DNA from: an uncultured Phocaeicola sp. | GTDB taxonomy: Bacteria > Bacteroidota > Bacteroidia > Bacteroidales > Bacteroidaceae | Reading direction: 5' to 3' | Length of the DNA: 59,301 nt | NCBI GenBank assembly: GCA_944320855.1 | Contig: CALUJF010000015.1 | Span: forward strand, 1-59,301 | Shown here: piece after piece, positions 42,934-51,329 of the stretch | Numbering within the stretch: position 1 is the first letter of the stretch | How the letters are laid out: the number at the start of each line of letters is the position of its first letter | Notes under the pieces: model-generated | Told to the model about the DNA's origin: nothing | The model's database searches: none | The model's input: only the letters and a program-made list of their open reading frames with translations | Program-made: the position numbers and the translations under genes

Positions 42934-45021
42934 ATGAGAAAGATACTGATTATAACCATATTGATAATAGCGTGCGCTAACTCTTTCGCACAAACTATGA
43001 TGCAAAGCCAATACGGCACATCCGCTTCCGGAATGAGCAGTGACCGTTTTGACCGAAACGGTAATCCTATAGATACAACAGCCGTTGTTGACGCAAGTAC
43101 CGTACCCGTAGGTTTGAGTTCATGGAAATTAGATGAACGTTTCGGAAACAGGATTCAAGTCCCTGTAGACACACTGCAGTTCGGTTTTCAGAACTCTAAT
43201 GACAACGGAGGGCCGACAGGACATTTCACTCATTTGGGAAACTTAGGTTCGCCACGTATCTCGCATGTGTTTTTTGAAAGACAAGAAACCACACAGGAGT
43301 TTTTCACAGATCCTTATTCTTTTTCATACGATACGCCGGGAACTGTTACATATACAAACACTAAATCTCCGTTCACTAATCTTACTTACTACAAATTAGG
43401 CTCAGGCAGACGCGCCGAGGAGCAGTTCAAAGCTTATTTTGCAGTAAACGTGAATAAAAGATTAGGATTCGGCTTTGACATTGACTATATATACGGACGA
43501 GGACAATACCTGAATCAATCAACAGCACTATTCAACGGCAACCTGTTCACCTACTATCATGGCGACAAGTATGAGATGCATTTCAATTTAATAAACAACA
43601 ATTATAAAGTGACTGAGAACGGTGGTATAGCCGACGACAGGTATATAACATATCCGCTGGAAATGGCCGACGGAGGAAGAGTCTACAAGTCATACGAAAT
43701 ACAGACCAACCTGCAAGACATATGGAATAAGAATACCGGATATCACGCTTTTCTGAGCCATCGATACAATTTGGGATTCTACAAGGATGAAAGCAGCGAA
43801 AACGATACAATTGTAAAAGAGGTATTCGTTCCGGTTACAAGTTTTATCCACACAGTAAAAGTGGATATGAACACCCGAAGGTACATATCGCAGAATGACA
43901 AGCAGAACAGAGAATATTTCCAGAACAACTATCTTGGCAATGACTCTACGGACATGACCAAATATCTGTCTATAAAGAATACTGTAGGAATCTCACTCCG
44001 TGAGGGTTTCAACAAATGGGCAAAGGCCGGACTTACAGCATTCGTAAGTTTCGAACACAGAAGATTTTCCATGACTGACAGTATAAACGGAACTCCGGGG
44101 CAGTTTATGCGCGACTACAAGGAAAACACACTGTCTGTGGGAGGACAGCTGATAAAATCACAGGGAAAGACCATACACTATGATGTACTTGGAGAGATAG
44201 CAGTACTTGGTGAGGATATAGGACAATTCAACATAGAAGGTAAGGGCGACCTTAATTTCCGTTTGTTTAACGACACTGTCAGACTCGATGCCAACGCATA
44301 TATAAAGAATATAAAGCCTGCATTCTACTATCGCCATTTCCATTCAAAACATTACTGGTGGGACAATAACCTTTCAATGATTACACGTACAAAACTGGAG
44401 GGAAAGCTCAGCATTGACCGCTGGCGTACACAATTGCATGCCGGTGTGGAAAACATTACCAATTACACTTATCTGGACAATACTTCTGTAGGATATACAT
44501 CAAGTAATGACGCAGCAACAAAGACCTATAAGAATGATGTTGCTGTAAGACAACATGCCGGAAATATTCAGGTGTTCAGTGCAAAACTCCGACAGGACTT
44601 CAAACTTGGAATCCTGCATCTGGACAATGAGGTGGTATACCAGAAAAGCAGCAACAACACAGTATTGCCATTACCGGACCTGGTTCTATATCATAACCTG
44701 TATATCAGAGCGGGACTTGCGAAAAAGGTTCTTACTGTAGAATTGGGAGCCGACGTAAGATTTTTCACTCAATATTATGCACCTGACTATGCACCGGCCA
44801 TAGGACAGTTCTATCTGCAGAACCCTGAAACAAGATACAAGCTTGGAGGATATCCTTTAGTAAACGGATATTTGAACATACATCTGAAACGTACACGCAT
44901 ATTCGTTATGATGTATAATCTGGTTCAAGGCACAGGAGAAAGAAGCTACATCTTCGCCCCTCACTACCCTCTTAACCCGAGAGCGTTCAAGTTCGGTATT
45001 TCCTGGAATTTCTTTGACTAA
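42934..45021 (+). CDS. Putative outer-membrane porin (Bacteroidetes Porin_10-type)
   Basis: A 695-residue beta-barrel protein. I start at ATG 42934 (MRKILIITILIIACANSFAQ, a clean signal peptide); the longer frame from 42886 would overlap the promoter. It has the family's GNRIQVPVDTLQFGFQN, then GPTGHFTHLGNLGSPRISHV near the mature N-terminus, many aromatic alternating strands, and the typical end LNPRAFKFGISWNFFD. Such proteins are abundant outer-membrane proteins with unproven transport roles. First gene of a four-gene operon. Confidence 0.88.
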   Translation: MRKILIITILIIACANSFAQTMMQSQYGTSASGMSSDRFDRNGNPIDTTAVVDASTVPVGLSSWKLDERFGNRIQVPVDTLQFGFQNSNDNGGPTGHFTHLGNLGSPRISHVFFERQETTQEFFTDPYSFSYDTPGTVTYTNTKSPFTNLTYYKLGSGRRAEEQFKAYFAVNVNKRLGFGFDIDYIYGRGQYLNQSTALFNGNLFTYYHGDKYEMHFNLINNNYKVTENGGIADDRYITYPLEMADGGRVYKSYEIQTNLQDIWNKNTGYHAFLSHRYNLGFYKDESSENDTIVKEVFVPVTSFIHTVKVDMNTRRYISQNDKQNREYFQNNYLGNDSTDMTKYLSIKNTVGISLREGFNKWAKAGLTAFVSFEHRRFSMTDSINGTPGQFMRDYKENTLSVGGQLIKSQGKTIHYDVLGEIAVLGEDIGQFNIEGKGDLNFRLFNDTVRLDANAYIKNIKPAFYYRHFHSKHYWWDNNLSMITRTKLEGKLSIDRWRTQLHAGVENITNYTYLDNTSVGYTSSNDAATKTYKNDVAVRQHAGNIQVFSAKLRQDFKLGILHLDNEVVYQKSSNNTVLPLPDLVLYHNLYIRAGLAKKVLTVELGADVRFFTQYYAPDYAPAIGQFYLQNPETRYKLGGYPLVNGYLNIHLKRTRIFVMMYNLVQGTGERSYIFAPHYPLNPRAFKFGISWNFFD

Positions 45022-45045
45022 ACCAATAGTATAAAAAAATACATT

Positions 45046-45864
45046 ATGATAAAAAGACTCCTGAAATATATTGTAGCCATAACAGTGGTTTCAACTGCCA
45101 TCATATTATTATTCTCGAAGAAGAAGCCAGTAGAAACATTCTACCCAAGGGACTATGCGGGCATCATTGAATCTGGAATCATTAAAGCCGTTACGGAATA
45201 CAATGCAGTAAGTTTCTACGTTGAAGACGGAAAAGTATGCGGATTTGACTATGAACTATTGGAAGCATTTGCCAAAGAGAAAGGCATAAAAATGGAAATG
45301 ACGCCTGAAATGAGTTTTGAAAAAAGGCTGGATGGGGTTTCAAAAGGGCAATTTGACATGATTGCATTGGGAACAGCCACAACTTCGCAACTAAAGGACA
45401 GCCTGCTCTTTACTCACCCTTTGGCTATCGGTAAACAGATACTCATACAAAGAAAAGATAATGATAATTATATAAAAAGCATCCTCGACATGGGCGGAAA
45501 AACCATATATGCCGTGAAAAATTCGCCGGCCATAATGAGAATCAATAACCTGATGAACGAAATTGCCGACTCTATACACGTAAAAGAGATATCCGAATAC
45601 GGTCCTGAGCAACTATTGGCAATGGTTTCGGCAGGTGATATTGATTATGCCGTATGCGATGAAATGAGTGCCAAGGCATATATAGGAAAATATAAAAACC
45701 TCGATATGAGTACAAACATCAGTTTCAACCAGTTCTATTCATGGGGAATAAGCCGAAAAGCCCCTATACTGTTAGACAGCATAAACAGCTGGTTGGACAG
45801 ATATATTGAGACAAAAGAATATAAGACTTTATATGATAAATACTTTAACCGTAAAAAACATTGA
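45046..45864 (+). CDS. Membrane-anchored family-3 solute-binding protein
   Basis: A 272-residue protein with an N-terminal membrane anchor (about residues 8-24) and an SBP_bac_3 domain: GFDYELLEAFAKEKGIKMEM, GVSKGQFDMIALGTATTSQL, TIYAVKNSPAIMRINNL and the last SINSWLDRYIETKEYKTLYD. It resembles the N-terminal half of lytic transglycosylase MltF, but the transglycosylase domain is absent. No ABC permease or ATPase is nearby, so it may sense ligand or act on peptidoglycan-related molecules rather than serve transport. The next gene starts 6 nt after its stop. Confidence 0.85.
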   Translation: MIKRLLKYIVAITVVSTAIILLFSKKKPVETFYPRDYAGIIESGIIKAVTEYNAVSFYVEDGKVCGFDYELLEAFAKEKGIKMEMTPEMSFEKRLDGVSKGQFDMIALGTATTSQLKDSLLFTHPLAIGKQILIQRKDNDNYIKSILDMGGKTIYAVKNSPAIMRINNLMNEIADSIHVKEISEYGPEQLLAMVSAGDIDYAVCDEMSAKAYIGKYKNLDMSTNISFNQFYSWGISRKAPILLDSINSWLDRYIETKEYKTLYDKYFNRKKH

Positions 45865-45870
45865 TTTATC

Positions 45871-46860
45871 ATGATAGCATTTGATAAAGTTAATTGGGGG
45901 TTCATTGGATGCGGAGAAGTGACTGAAAAGAAAAGCGGCCCGGCATTCAATATGGTAGAAGGTTCAAAGGTTGTTGCCGTAATGAGCCGTGACGAAGAAA
46001 AAGTGAAATCGTACGCCAAAAGACACAACATACCTAAATGGTACACTGACGCACAGGAGTTGATAGGTGACGAAGAAGTTAATGCCATATACATAGCCAC
46101 TCCGCCATCATCGCACGCCACCTTTGCCATAATGGCAATGAAAGCCGGCAAACCGGTATATATCGAAAAGCCTATGGCCGCATCATACGAAGATTGTGCA
46201 AGAATAAACAGAATATCAAAGGAAACTGGCATACCGTGCTTTGTTGCCTATTACAGACGTTATCTGCCTTATTTCCAGAAAGTAAAGGAGCTTGTATATT
46301 CGGGAGAGATTGGCAATGTGATAAACGTACAGATAAGATTTGCACAGCCTCCAAGAGCTTTGGACTACAACACAAAGAATCTGCCATGGCGAGTACAGCC
46401 GGTAATTGCCGGCGGCGGATATTTTTACGATCTTGCACCTCATCAACTTGATTTGCTGCAAGATATGTTTGGCTGCATATTAGAAGCAGAGGGATATAAA
46501 AGCAACAGAGGCAGACTATATGAAGCTGAAGACACGATAAGTGCATGCTTCAAGTTTGACTCCGGACTTCCGGGTTCAGGCTCATGGTGCTTTGTGGCAC
46601 ATGAATCTGCCAAAGAGGACAGGATAGAAATCATAGGCGACAAAGGAATGATTTGTTTTTCAGTATTCACATACGACCCGATAGCCCTGCACACAGAAAG
46701 AGGTAGAGAGGAAATATTGCCTCAGAACCCTCCTCATGTACAGCTTCCGCTTATCAAAGCTGTAGTGGAACATCTGCAAGGAAAAGCCATCTGCACATGC
46801 GACGGTATAAGCGCCACTCCTACAAACTGGGCCATGGACAGAATCCTAAACAAATTATAA
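45871..46860 (+). CDS. Gfo/Idh/MocA family NAD(P)-dependent oxidoreductase
   Basis: A 329-residue enzyme with an N-terminal Rossmann fold (NWGFIGCGEVTEKKSGPAF), IYIATPPSSHATFAIMAM and the conserved catalytic-region EKPMAASYEDC. The C-terminal alpha/beta domain has AGGGYFYDLAPHQLDLLQDM with the substrate-site Asp and His. Members oxidise or reduce sugars and related polyols; the substrate is unknown. It is tightly packed in the porin operon (6 nt before, 3 nt after). Confidence 0.92.
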   Translation: MIAFDKVNWGFIGCGEVTEKKSGPAFNMVEGSKVVAVMSRDEEKVKSYAKRHNIPKWYTDAQELIGDEEVNAIYIATPPSSHATFAIMAMKAGKPVYIEKPMAASYEDCARINRISKETGIPCFVAYYRRYLPYFQKVKELVYSGEIGNVINVQIRFAQPPRALDYNTKNLPWRVQPVIAGGGYFYDLAPHQLDLLQDMFGCILEAEGYKSNRGRLYEAEDTISACFKFDSGLPGSGSWCFVAHESAKEDRIEIIGDKGMICFSVFTYDPIALHTERGREEILPQNPPHVQLPLIKAVVEHLQGKAICTCDGISATPTNWAMDRILNKL

Positions 46861-46863
46861 GCA

Positions 46864-47994
46864 ATGTTATTGCGCGTTCTGACAGTATTAACATTAATGT
46901 TCCTCACTTACTGCATAGCAAATGCACAAAGTGAGGAAAAAGGATGTATAACGACAAACATACTGCCTACTGATTCCGTAAGCACAACACCTGAAGGAGG
47001 AAACAGATTTATCAATTCATCCAAAGAACTATTCTTCAAGGCTGTAGACTGGTTTAACGCAACAGATACAGCATACATTCTTCCGAACAAGTATAATCTC
47101 ACTTTAATGCTTGAACAAAGTATATTGTTCGAACATTATCGCTTGGGTATATCAGGCCACGACGGTAATCAGATACTCGGTTTCGCCCCCAAAGTAAATA
47201 CCAAGTTAGGCCTGTACTTCGGATGGAGATGGATATTCTTAGGATATTCATTCGACTTGAGCAGTTTATTGAAAAAAGAACGGGAAAAATCCCGTACTGA
47301 AATGACTTTCAACCTATATAGTGCAAAATTCGGACTTGACCTTTATTATAGAAAAAGCGGAAATGATTTTAAAATCACTTCATGTAAGAATTTTGAATTA
47401 TCGGACGATTACATAGGAACAAATTTCAGTGGTTTTCAAAGCAGCATAAAAGGTCTGAATGCTTATTACATCTTTAAAAGCAAAAAATATTCATATCCGG
47501 CCGCGTACAGCCAGTCAACAAACCAGAAAAAAAGCTGCGGATCATTCATGGCCGGATTTGCATATTCGCAACATAAGCTAACTTTCGATCAAAGCAAACT
47601 TCCTCAGGAAATACAAGAACAGATAAATTCCTCGTCAAGTTTCAGAAAACTTAATTATACAGACTACAACCTCAGTTTCGGGTACGGATATAACTGGGTT
47701 TTTGCAAAGAACTGTCTGTTAAACATTTCACTTTCACCTGCTATTGGATATAAAAAAGCAAGGATAAACGACATGTGGGACATAGAGGATTTTAGCTGGG
47801 CTAAATGGGTAAAAGACATTAATTTCGATCTTATAACGAGAGCCGGAATAACATGGAACAATACAAAATATTATGTAGGCGCAACGTTTATCCTACATAC
47901 TTATGACTATAGGAAAGACAAATTTTCAATGACAAACTCATTCGGCAGCCTGAAGATATATGCGGGATTCAATTTTTGGAAAAGAAAAAAATAA
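46864..47994 (+). CDS. DUF4421 outer-membrane-type protein
   Basis: A 376-residue protein with a signal peptide (about residues 1-22, ending IANAQ) and beta-strand-rich sequence. DTAYILPNKYNLTLMLEQSI, GFAPKVNTKLGLYFGWRWIF and GYSFDLSSLL match the DUF4421 family of Bacteroidetes, thought to be small barrels. The end, KIYAGFNFWKRKK, has the aromatic pattern of an outer-membrane protein. No function is established. Last gene of the porin operon. Confidence 0.8.
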   Translation: MLLRVLTVLTLMFLTYCIANAQSEEKGCITTNILPTDSVSTTPEGGNRFINSSKELFFKAVDWFNATDTAYILPNKYNLTLMLEQSILFEHYRLGISGHDGNQILGFAPKVNTKLGLYFGWRWIFLGYSFDLSSLLKKEREKSRTEMTFNLYSAKFGLDLYYRKSGNDFKITSCKNFELSDDYIGTNFSGFQSSIKGLNAYYIFKSKKYSYPAAYSQSTNQKKSCGSFMAGFAYSQHKLTFDQSKLPQEIQEQINSSSSFRKLNYTDYNLSFGYGYNWVFAKNCLLNISLSPAIGYKKARINDMWDIEDFSWAKWVKDINFDLITRAGITWNNTKYYVGATFILHTYDYRKDKFSMTNSFGSLKIYAGFNFWKRKK

Positions 47995-48020
47995 CGATTT
48001 TCCCACTATTTCAGAACGTA

Positions 48021-48077
48021 TCGTCGTTTGAATCAAAACTTTTCGTCGTTTAAGATTAAACGCTTCGTCGTTTTTTT
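48021..48077 (+). repeat. Three TCGTCGTTT repeats at 22-bp spacing, ending in a T run
   Basis: TCGTCGTTT occurs at 48021-48029, 48043-48051 and 48065-48073, exactly 22 bp apart. The last copy forms a small hairpin, AAACG-cttcgt-CGTTT (48058-48073), followed by TTTT, and may serve as terminator of the porin operon. Confidence 0.65.
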
Positions 48078-48091
48078 ATGGACTTTCAAAG

Positions 48092-48133
48092 TAAAAAAAT
48101 CCTGCAAAGGAGGCAAGTCCCCATTGCAGGATT
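48092..48133 (-). terminator. Terminator of the rhamnose operon
   Basis: On the minus strand, AATCCTGCAA (48133-48124) pairs with TTGCAGGATT (48107-48098), followed by a run of T (48100-48094). A second inverted repeat, ACAAACTAA (48139-48147) with TTAGTTTGT (48171-48179), lies between it and the rhaD stop. Confidence 0.85.
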
Positions 48134-48185
48134 AATAAACAAACTAATATGGTGTTATTACAAAGCTTTGTTAGTTTGTAAGCTT

Positions 48186-49004
48186 TTACAGGTTAAACAC
48201 TCTTTTAAGTTCATCCATCTGTTCATCTGTCATTCCTTTTGGAACAAATCCCATAGAACATGCAGACTCATATATCTTGGCAGACTTCGACAATGTATCT
48301 ATCATATCGAATGCTTCAATCAAGTCTTCTCCGATAGCTACGACACCATGTTTCTCCCACATTACTACATCATATTCATCAAGCTGCTTGATAGTTTCCT
48401 CTGCAAGGACTACTGAGCCGGGCAACTGATATCTTGCTATACCCAAACCTTTCGGACAAAAGGCACGTGTTTCAGGTATCATACTCCAAAGAATCTTGCT
48501 CAACACATCTTTCTCAAGGAAAGCAGGATTGTGAGTCATAGCAACGAGTTCTATAGGGTGAGTATGGACAACTACCTTATTCTTTCTACCCTTACCGATG
48601 AGATAGTCATGAATCATCAGATGGGAAGGCAGTTCAGAAGTAGGGCGTATATACTCTTCTGCTATGATATCATAATATGTACCGTCTTCCGAGATACGGA
48701 TTATTGACATATTCTTCATTGGAGCGGAATGTACATAACGCATTCTTTTACCTGTACCTGTCACTATAAAATAATTGTTGCACAGATTCTTTACAGGCTG
48801 TGGAAGAACAATTGACTCACCCAGTGGTTTGAGTGAAGTAATTGTCTCATCCACTACATCTGTAATATTATAAGATATATTACCTCCATTGCGTTCTGCC
48901 CATCCGCGTTCCCACAGATAGCCTGCAACCTCGGCTATCTGAGATATAATTTCTGAAATTGAATTATTGTAAACCATATTTGAGTTTTTAAGTTTAATCA
49001 TCAT
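48186..49004 (-). CDS. rhaD: Rhamnulose-1-phosphate aldolase
   Basis: A 272-residue class II aldolase, close to the 274 residues of E. coli RhaD. It has AEVAGYLWERGWAERNGGNI, then the zinc-binding VVHTHPIELVAMTHN (two His), and a third His in WEKHGVVAIGEDLIEAFDMI. It splits L-rhamnulose-1-phosphate into dihydroxyacetone phosphate and L-lactaldehyde. A start at Met10 (48977, MVYNNSISEI) is equally possible. Last gene of rhaB-rhaA-rhaT-rhaD; the operon has no rhaO. Confidence 0.95.
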   Translation of the reverse strand: MMIKLKNSNMVYNNSISEIISQIAEVAGYLWERGWAERNGGNISYNITDVVDETITSLKPLGESIVLPQPVKNLCNNYFIVTGTGKRMRYVHSAPMKNMSIIRISEDGTYYDIIAEEYIRPTSELPSHLMIHDYLIGKGRKNKVVVHTHPIELVAMTHNPAFLEKDVLSKILWSMIPETRAFCPKGLGIARYQLPGSVVLAEETIKQLDEYDVVMWEKHGVVAIGEDLIEAFDMIDTLSKSAKIYESACSMGFVPKGMTDEQMDELKRVFNL

Positions 49005-49016
49005 TTAAATCATCTT

Positions 49017-50042
49017 CTACACCAACGACGGGAAGAAGATTGAGAATATCAATATTAATAGACCAATACCTAAAGCAACAAGGGTCTTGCGGTCTGCTCC
49101 TGTCCATTCACGCAGGATTATTCCCCATAAATTTGAAAAGACAACGTTCAGCGACATTAGTATGCTCCATGCAAATGCCATAAGGACAGCATTGTCGGTG
49201 AAGAAGCTTTTACCCATTTCCAGACCGAAGAACTGTGAATACCATAATACTCCTGCAAGCATGCAGAATAATACATTATTTATAAACAAAGACGGAGAAA
49301 CCTTGAAATAGTCTTTCGTAGTTCCATTTTTAATGTTCTGCCAGAAGCAATAAGCAGCATTTGTAAGAAAACCGCCAAAAGTAACAAGCAGAATAACCGG
49401 CAAACCTGCATAAAGAGGATTTACATTTGCTGACAGTGCAGCCTCTTTTATAGGGCTTCCTGCATCAAGACCAAGTGCGAAACATGCACTCATCACACCG
49501 GCAAGAAGAGCTACAAGAAGTCCTTTAGTCAAAGCAAAGTCTTTAACAGCTGCCTTCTTTTCTTCTTCGCTCATGGAACGTGAACGAAGCGAGCCGCTGT
49601 AACCTATTACCGCTATACCGGCAAGGGTTATACATACGCCAAGAAGAAGCACCAGTCCTTCTCCGTGAAACAAATCAGTACCCGCCATAAGTGCAGGAAA
49701 CAATGTTCCGAAAGCAGCACATGTACCAAGCGATATGGACTGACCAAGAGCTACACCAAGATAGCGCATGCTTAGTCCGAATGTAAGACCTCCAACTCCC
49801 CACAATACACCATATATTATTGACATTAATGCACCGCCGGAGGATAGCAACGAAAACAGGGAACCACCCTCGGGCACTGCCAAGAGTGCTCCGAGAAGTG
49901 GAAATACCAGCCAAGCAAATATACCTTGTACCAACCAGAAGTTTTCCCATTCCCAAGATTTGATTTTCTTGATTGGAACATATGAACTGGACTGGCCAAA
50001 ACTGCCTATGGCTATTATTAATAAACCTAATAAAACATCCAT
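49017..50042 (-). CDS. rhaT: L-rhamnose/H+ symporter
   Basis: A 341-residue RhaT family permease with about ten membrane segments. I start at ATG 50042 (MDVLLGLLIIAIGSFGQSSS), 5 nt after the rhaA stop; the longer frame uses TTG inside that stop. Recognisable parts are YVPIKKIKSWEWENFWLVQG, LRYLGVALGQSISLGTCAAF and the last third with WGIILREWTGADRKT. It brings rhamnose into the cytoplasm with protons. It corresponds to rhaP of B. thetaiotaomicron. Confidence 0.95.
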   Translation of the reverse strand: MDVLLGLLIIAIGSFGQSSSYVPIKKIKSWEWENFWLVQGIFAWLVFPLLGALLAVPEGGSLFSLLSSGGALMSIIYGVLWGVGGLTFGLSMRYLGVALGQSISLGTCAAFGTLFPALMAGTDLFHGEGLVLLLGVCITLAGIAVIGYSGSLRSRSMSEEEKKAAVKDFALTKGLLVALLAGVMSACFALGLDAGSPIKEAALSANVNPLYAGLPVILLVTFGGFLTNAAYCFWQNIKNGTTKDYFKVSPSLFINNVLFCMLAGVLWYSQFFGLEMGKSFFTDNAVLMAFAWSILMSLNVVFSNLWGIILREWTGADRKTLVALGIGLLILIFSIFFPSLV

Positions 50043-50047
50043 TGCAA

Positions 50048-51301
50048 TCAACGTTTTGAAGTGACTTCAGCTTCGTATTTTTCTACTTCTGCTATAAATT
50101 CATTACCAACAGGCACACCGTTTTTCAAGCAGAACATATCGTAAACAGCATTCCAAGGCAATGCTTTAGCTTCTTCAAGAAGTGCCAGACGCTGGAATCC
50201 CATATCGTTTGCTTCATATTCGCGGAGTTTTGCAAGCGGTTCGAGCAATGCGCGTGTCATACTCTTCTGTGCAGCACGGCTACCAATCACGTATGCACCG
50301 ATACGATTGATTGAAGCATCGAAATAGTCAAGACCGTAATGTACTCTGTCGAGAGCATCGCAACGAACGATTTCGCTGAACAAATCGAGTGTCGGATCAT
50401 CCATGATAGTTACATGGTCAGAGTCCCAACGAACAGGACGGCTTACGTGAAGCATCAGTTCAGGAACATAAAGCAGAAGTGAAGACACTTTGTCTGCCAC
50501 GCTTTCAGTCGGATGGAAGTGACCTGTATCAAGAGTTACCATCTTATTGTTCTGTGCTCCGTATGCCACATAGAATTCATTTGAACCCACTGTATAGCTT
50601 TCAAGTCCGATACCGAATACCTTCGATTCGATACAGTCCTTCATATTCTTGTATTCAGTTGCGAAAATCTCGTCAAGCGAGTTCTTGAGGTTTTCACGAT
50701 ACTTCATACGGTTTACAGTTATATCCTTGCTACCGTCGTGTACCCATACGTTCATAATACATGGATCGCCCTGAGCCTTACCCATATCTTCTGCTATGGC
50801 ACGGCAACGCTTGCTGTGCTCAATCCAGAAATCACGAATACCCTTGTCAGGATTTGAAAGTGAAAGGTTTCCGCTCTTCGGATGTCCGAAACATGTAGTG
50901 TTGAAGTCAAGCTTCATATCGTTTTCCTTACCCCATTCTATCCAGCTTTGGAAATGAGTTGTATCAACCTCATCACGGTCTACTACCTTACCCTGGAAAT
51001 CTCCATAAATTTCGTGAAGATTCAGACGGTGTGTACCTGGAATCATCGATTTAGCCTTTATGATATCAGCACGAAGTTCGTCTATGTTTCTTGCCTTGCC
51101 GGGATAGTTTCCTGTAGCCTGAATACCTCCGCTCAACTGTCCTGCCTGTACTTCAAATCCGGCTACATCATCAGCCTGCCAGCAATGAAGTGAAAGGTGG
51201 AAATTCTGCATCTGCTCCAATACCTTGTCTGTATCAACACCTAATGCCGCATAACGTTCTTTTGCAATCTCGTACGATTTTACTATCAATTCTTCTTTCA
51301 T
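50048..51301 (-). CDS. rhaA: L-rhamnose isomerase
   Basis: A 417-residue isomerase, the same size as E. coli RhaA (419). It has LHCWQADDVAGFEVQAGQLS at the N-terminus, DFNTTCFGHPKSGNLSLSNP, and the metal-site region TLDTGHFHPTESVADKVSSL with VRWDSDHVTIMDDPT. It converts L-rhamnose to L-rhamnulose using Mn or Zn. Called rhaI in B. thetaiotaomicron. Confidence 0.97.
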   Translation of the reverse strand: MKEELIVKSYEIAKERYAALGVDTDKVLEQMQNFHLSLHCWQADDVAGFEVQAGQLSGGIQATGNYPGKARNIDELRADIIKAKSMIPGTHRLNLHEIYGDFQGKVVDRDEVDTTHFQSWIEWGKENDMKLDFNTTCFGHPKSGNLSLSNPDKGIRDFWIEHSKRCRAIAEDMGKAQGDPCIMNVWVHDGSKDITVNRMKYRENLKNSLDEIFATEYKNMKDCIESKVFGIGLESYTVGSNEFYVAYGAQNNKMVTLDTGHFHPTESVADKVSSLLLYVPELMLHVSRPVRWDSDHVTIMDDPTLDLFSEIVRCDALDRVHYGLDYFDASINRIGAYVIGSRAAQKSMTRALLEPLAKLREYEANDMGFQRLALLEEAKALPWNAVYDMFCLKNGVPVGNEFIAEVEKYEAEVTSKR

Positions 51302-51329
51302 GGTTTTTGAGTTTATAAGTTATTATTTA

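Noticed and set aside
48021-48073. Short CRISPR array
   Set aside because: The repeats are only 9 bp with 13-bp gaps, with no cas gene nearby.
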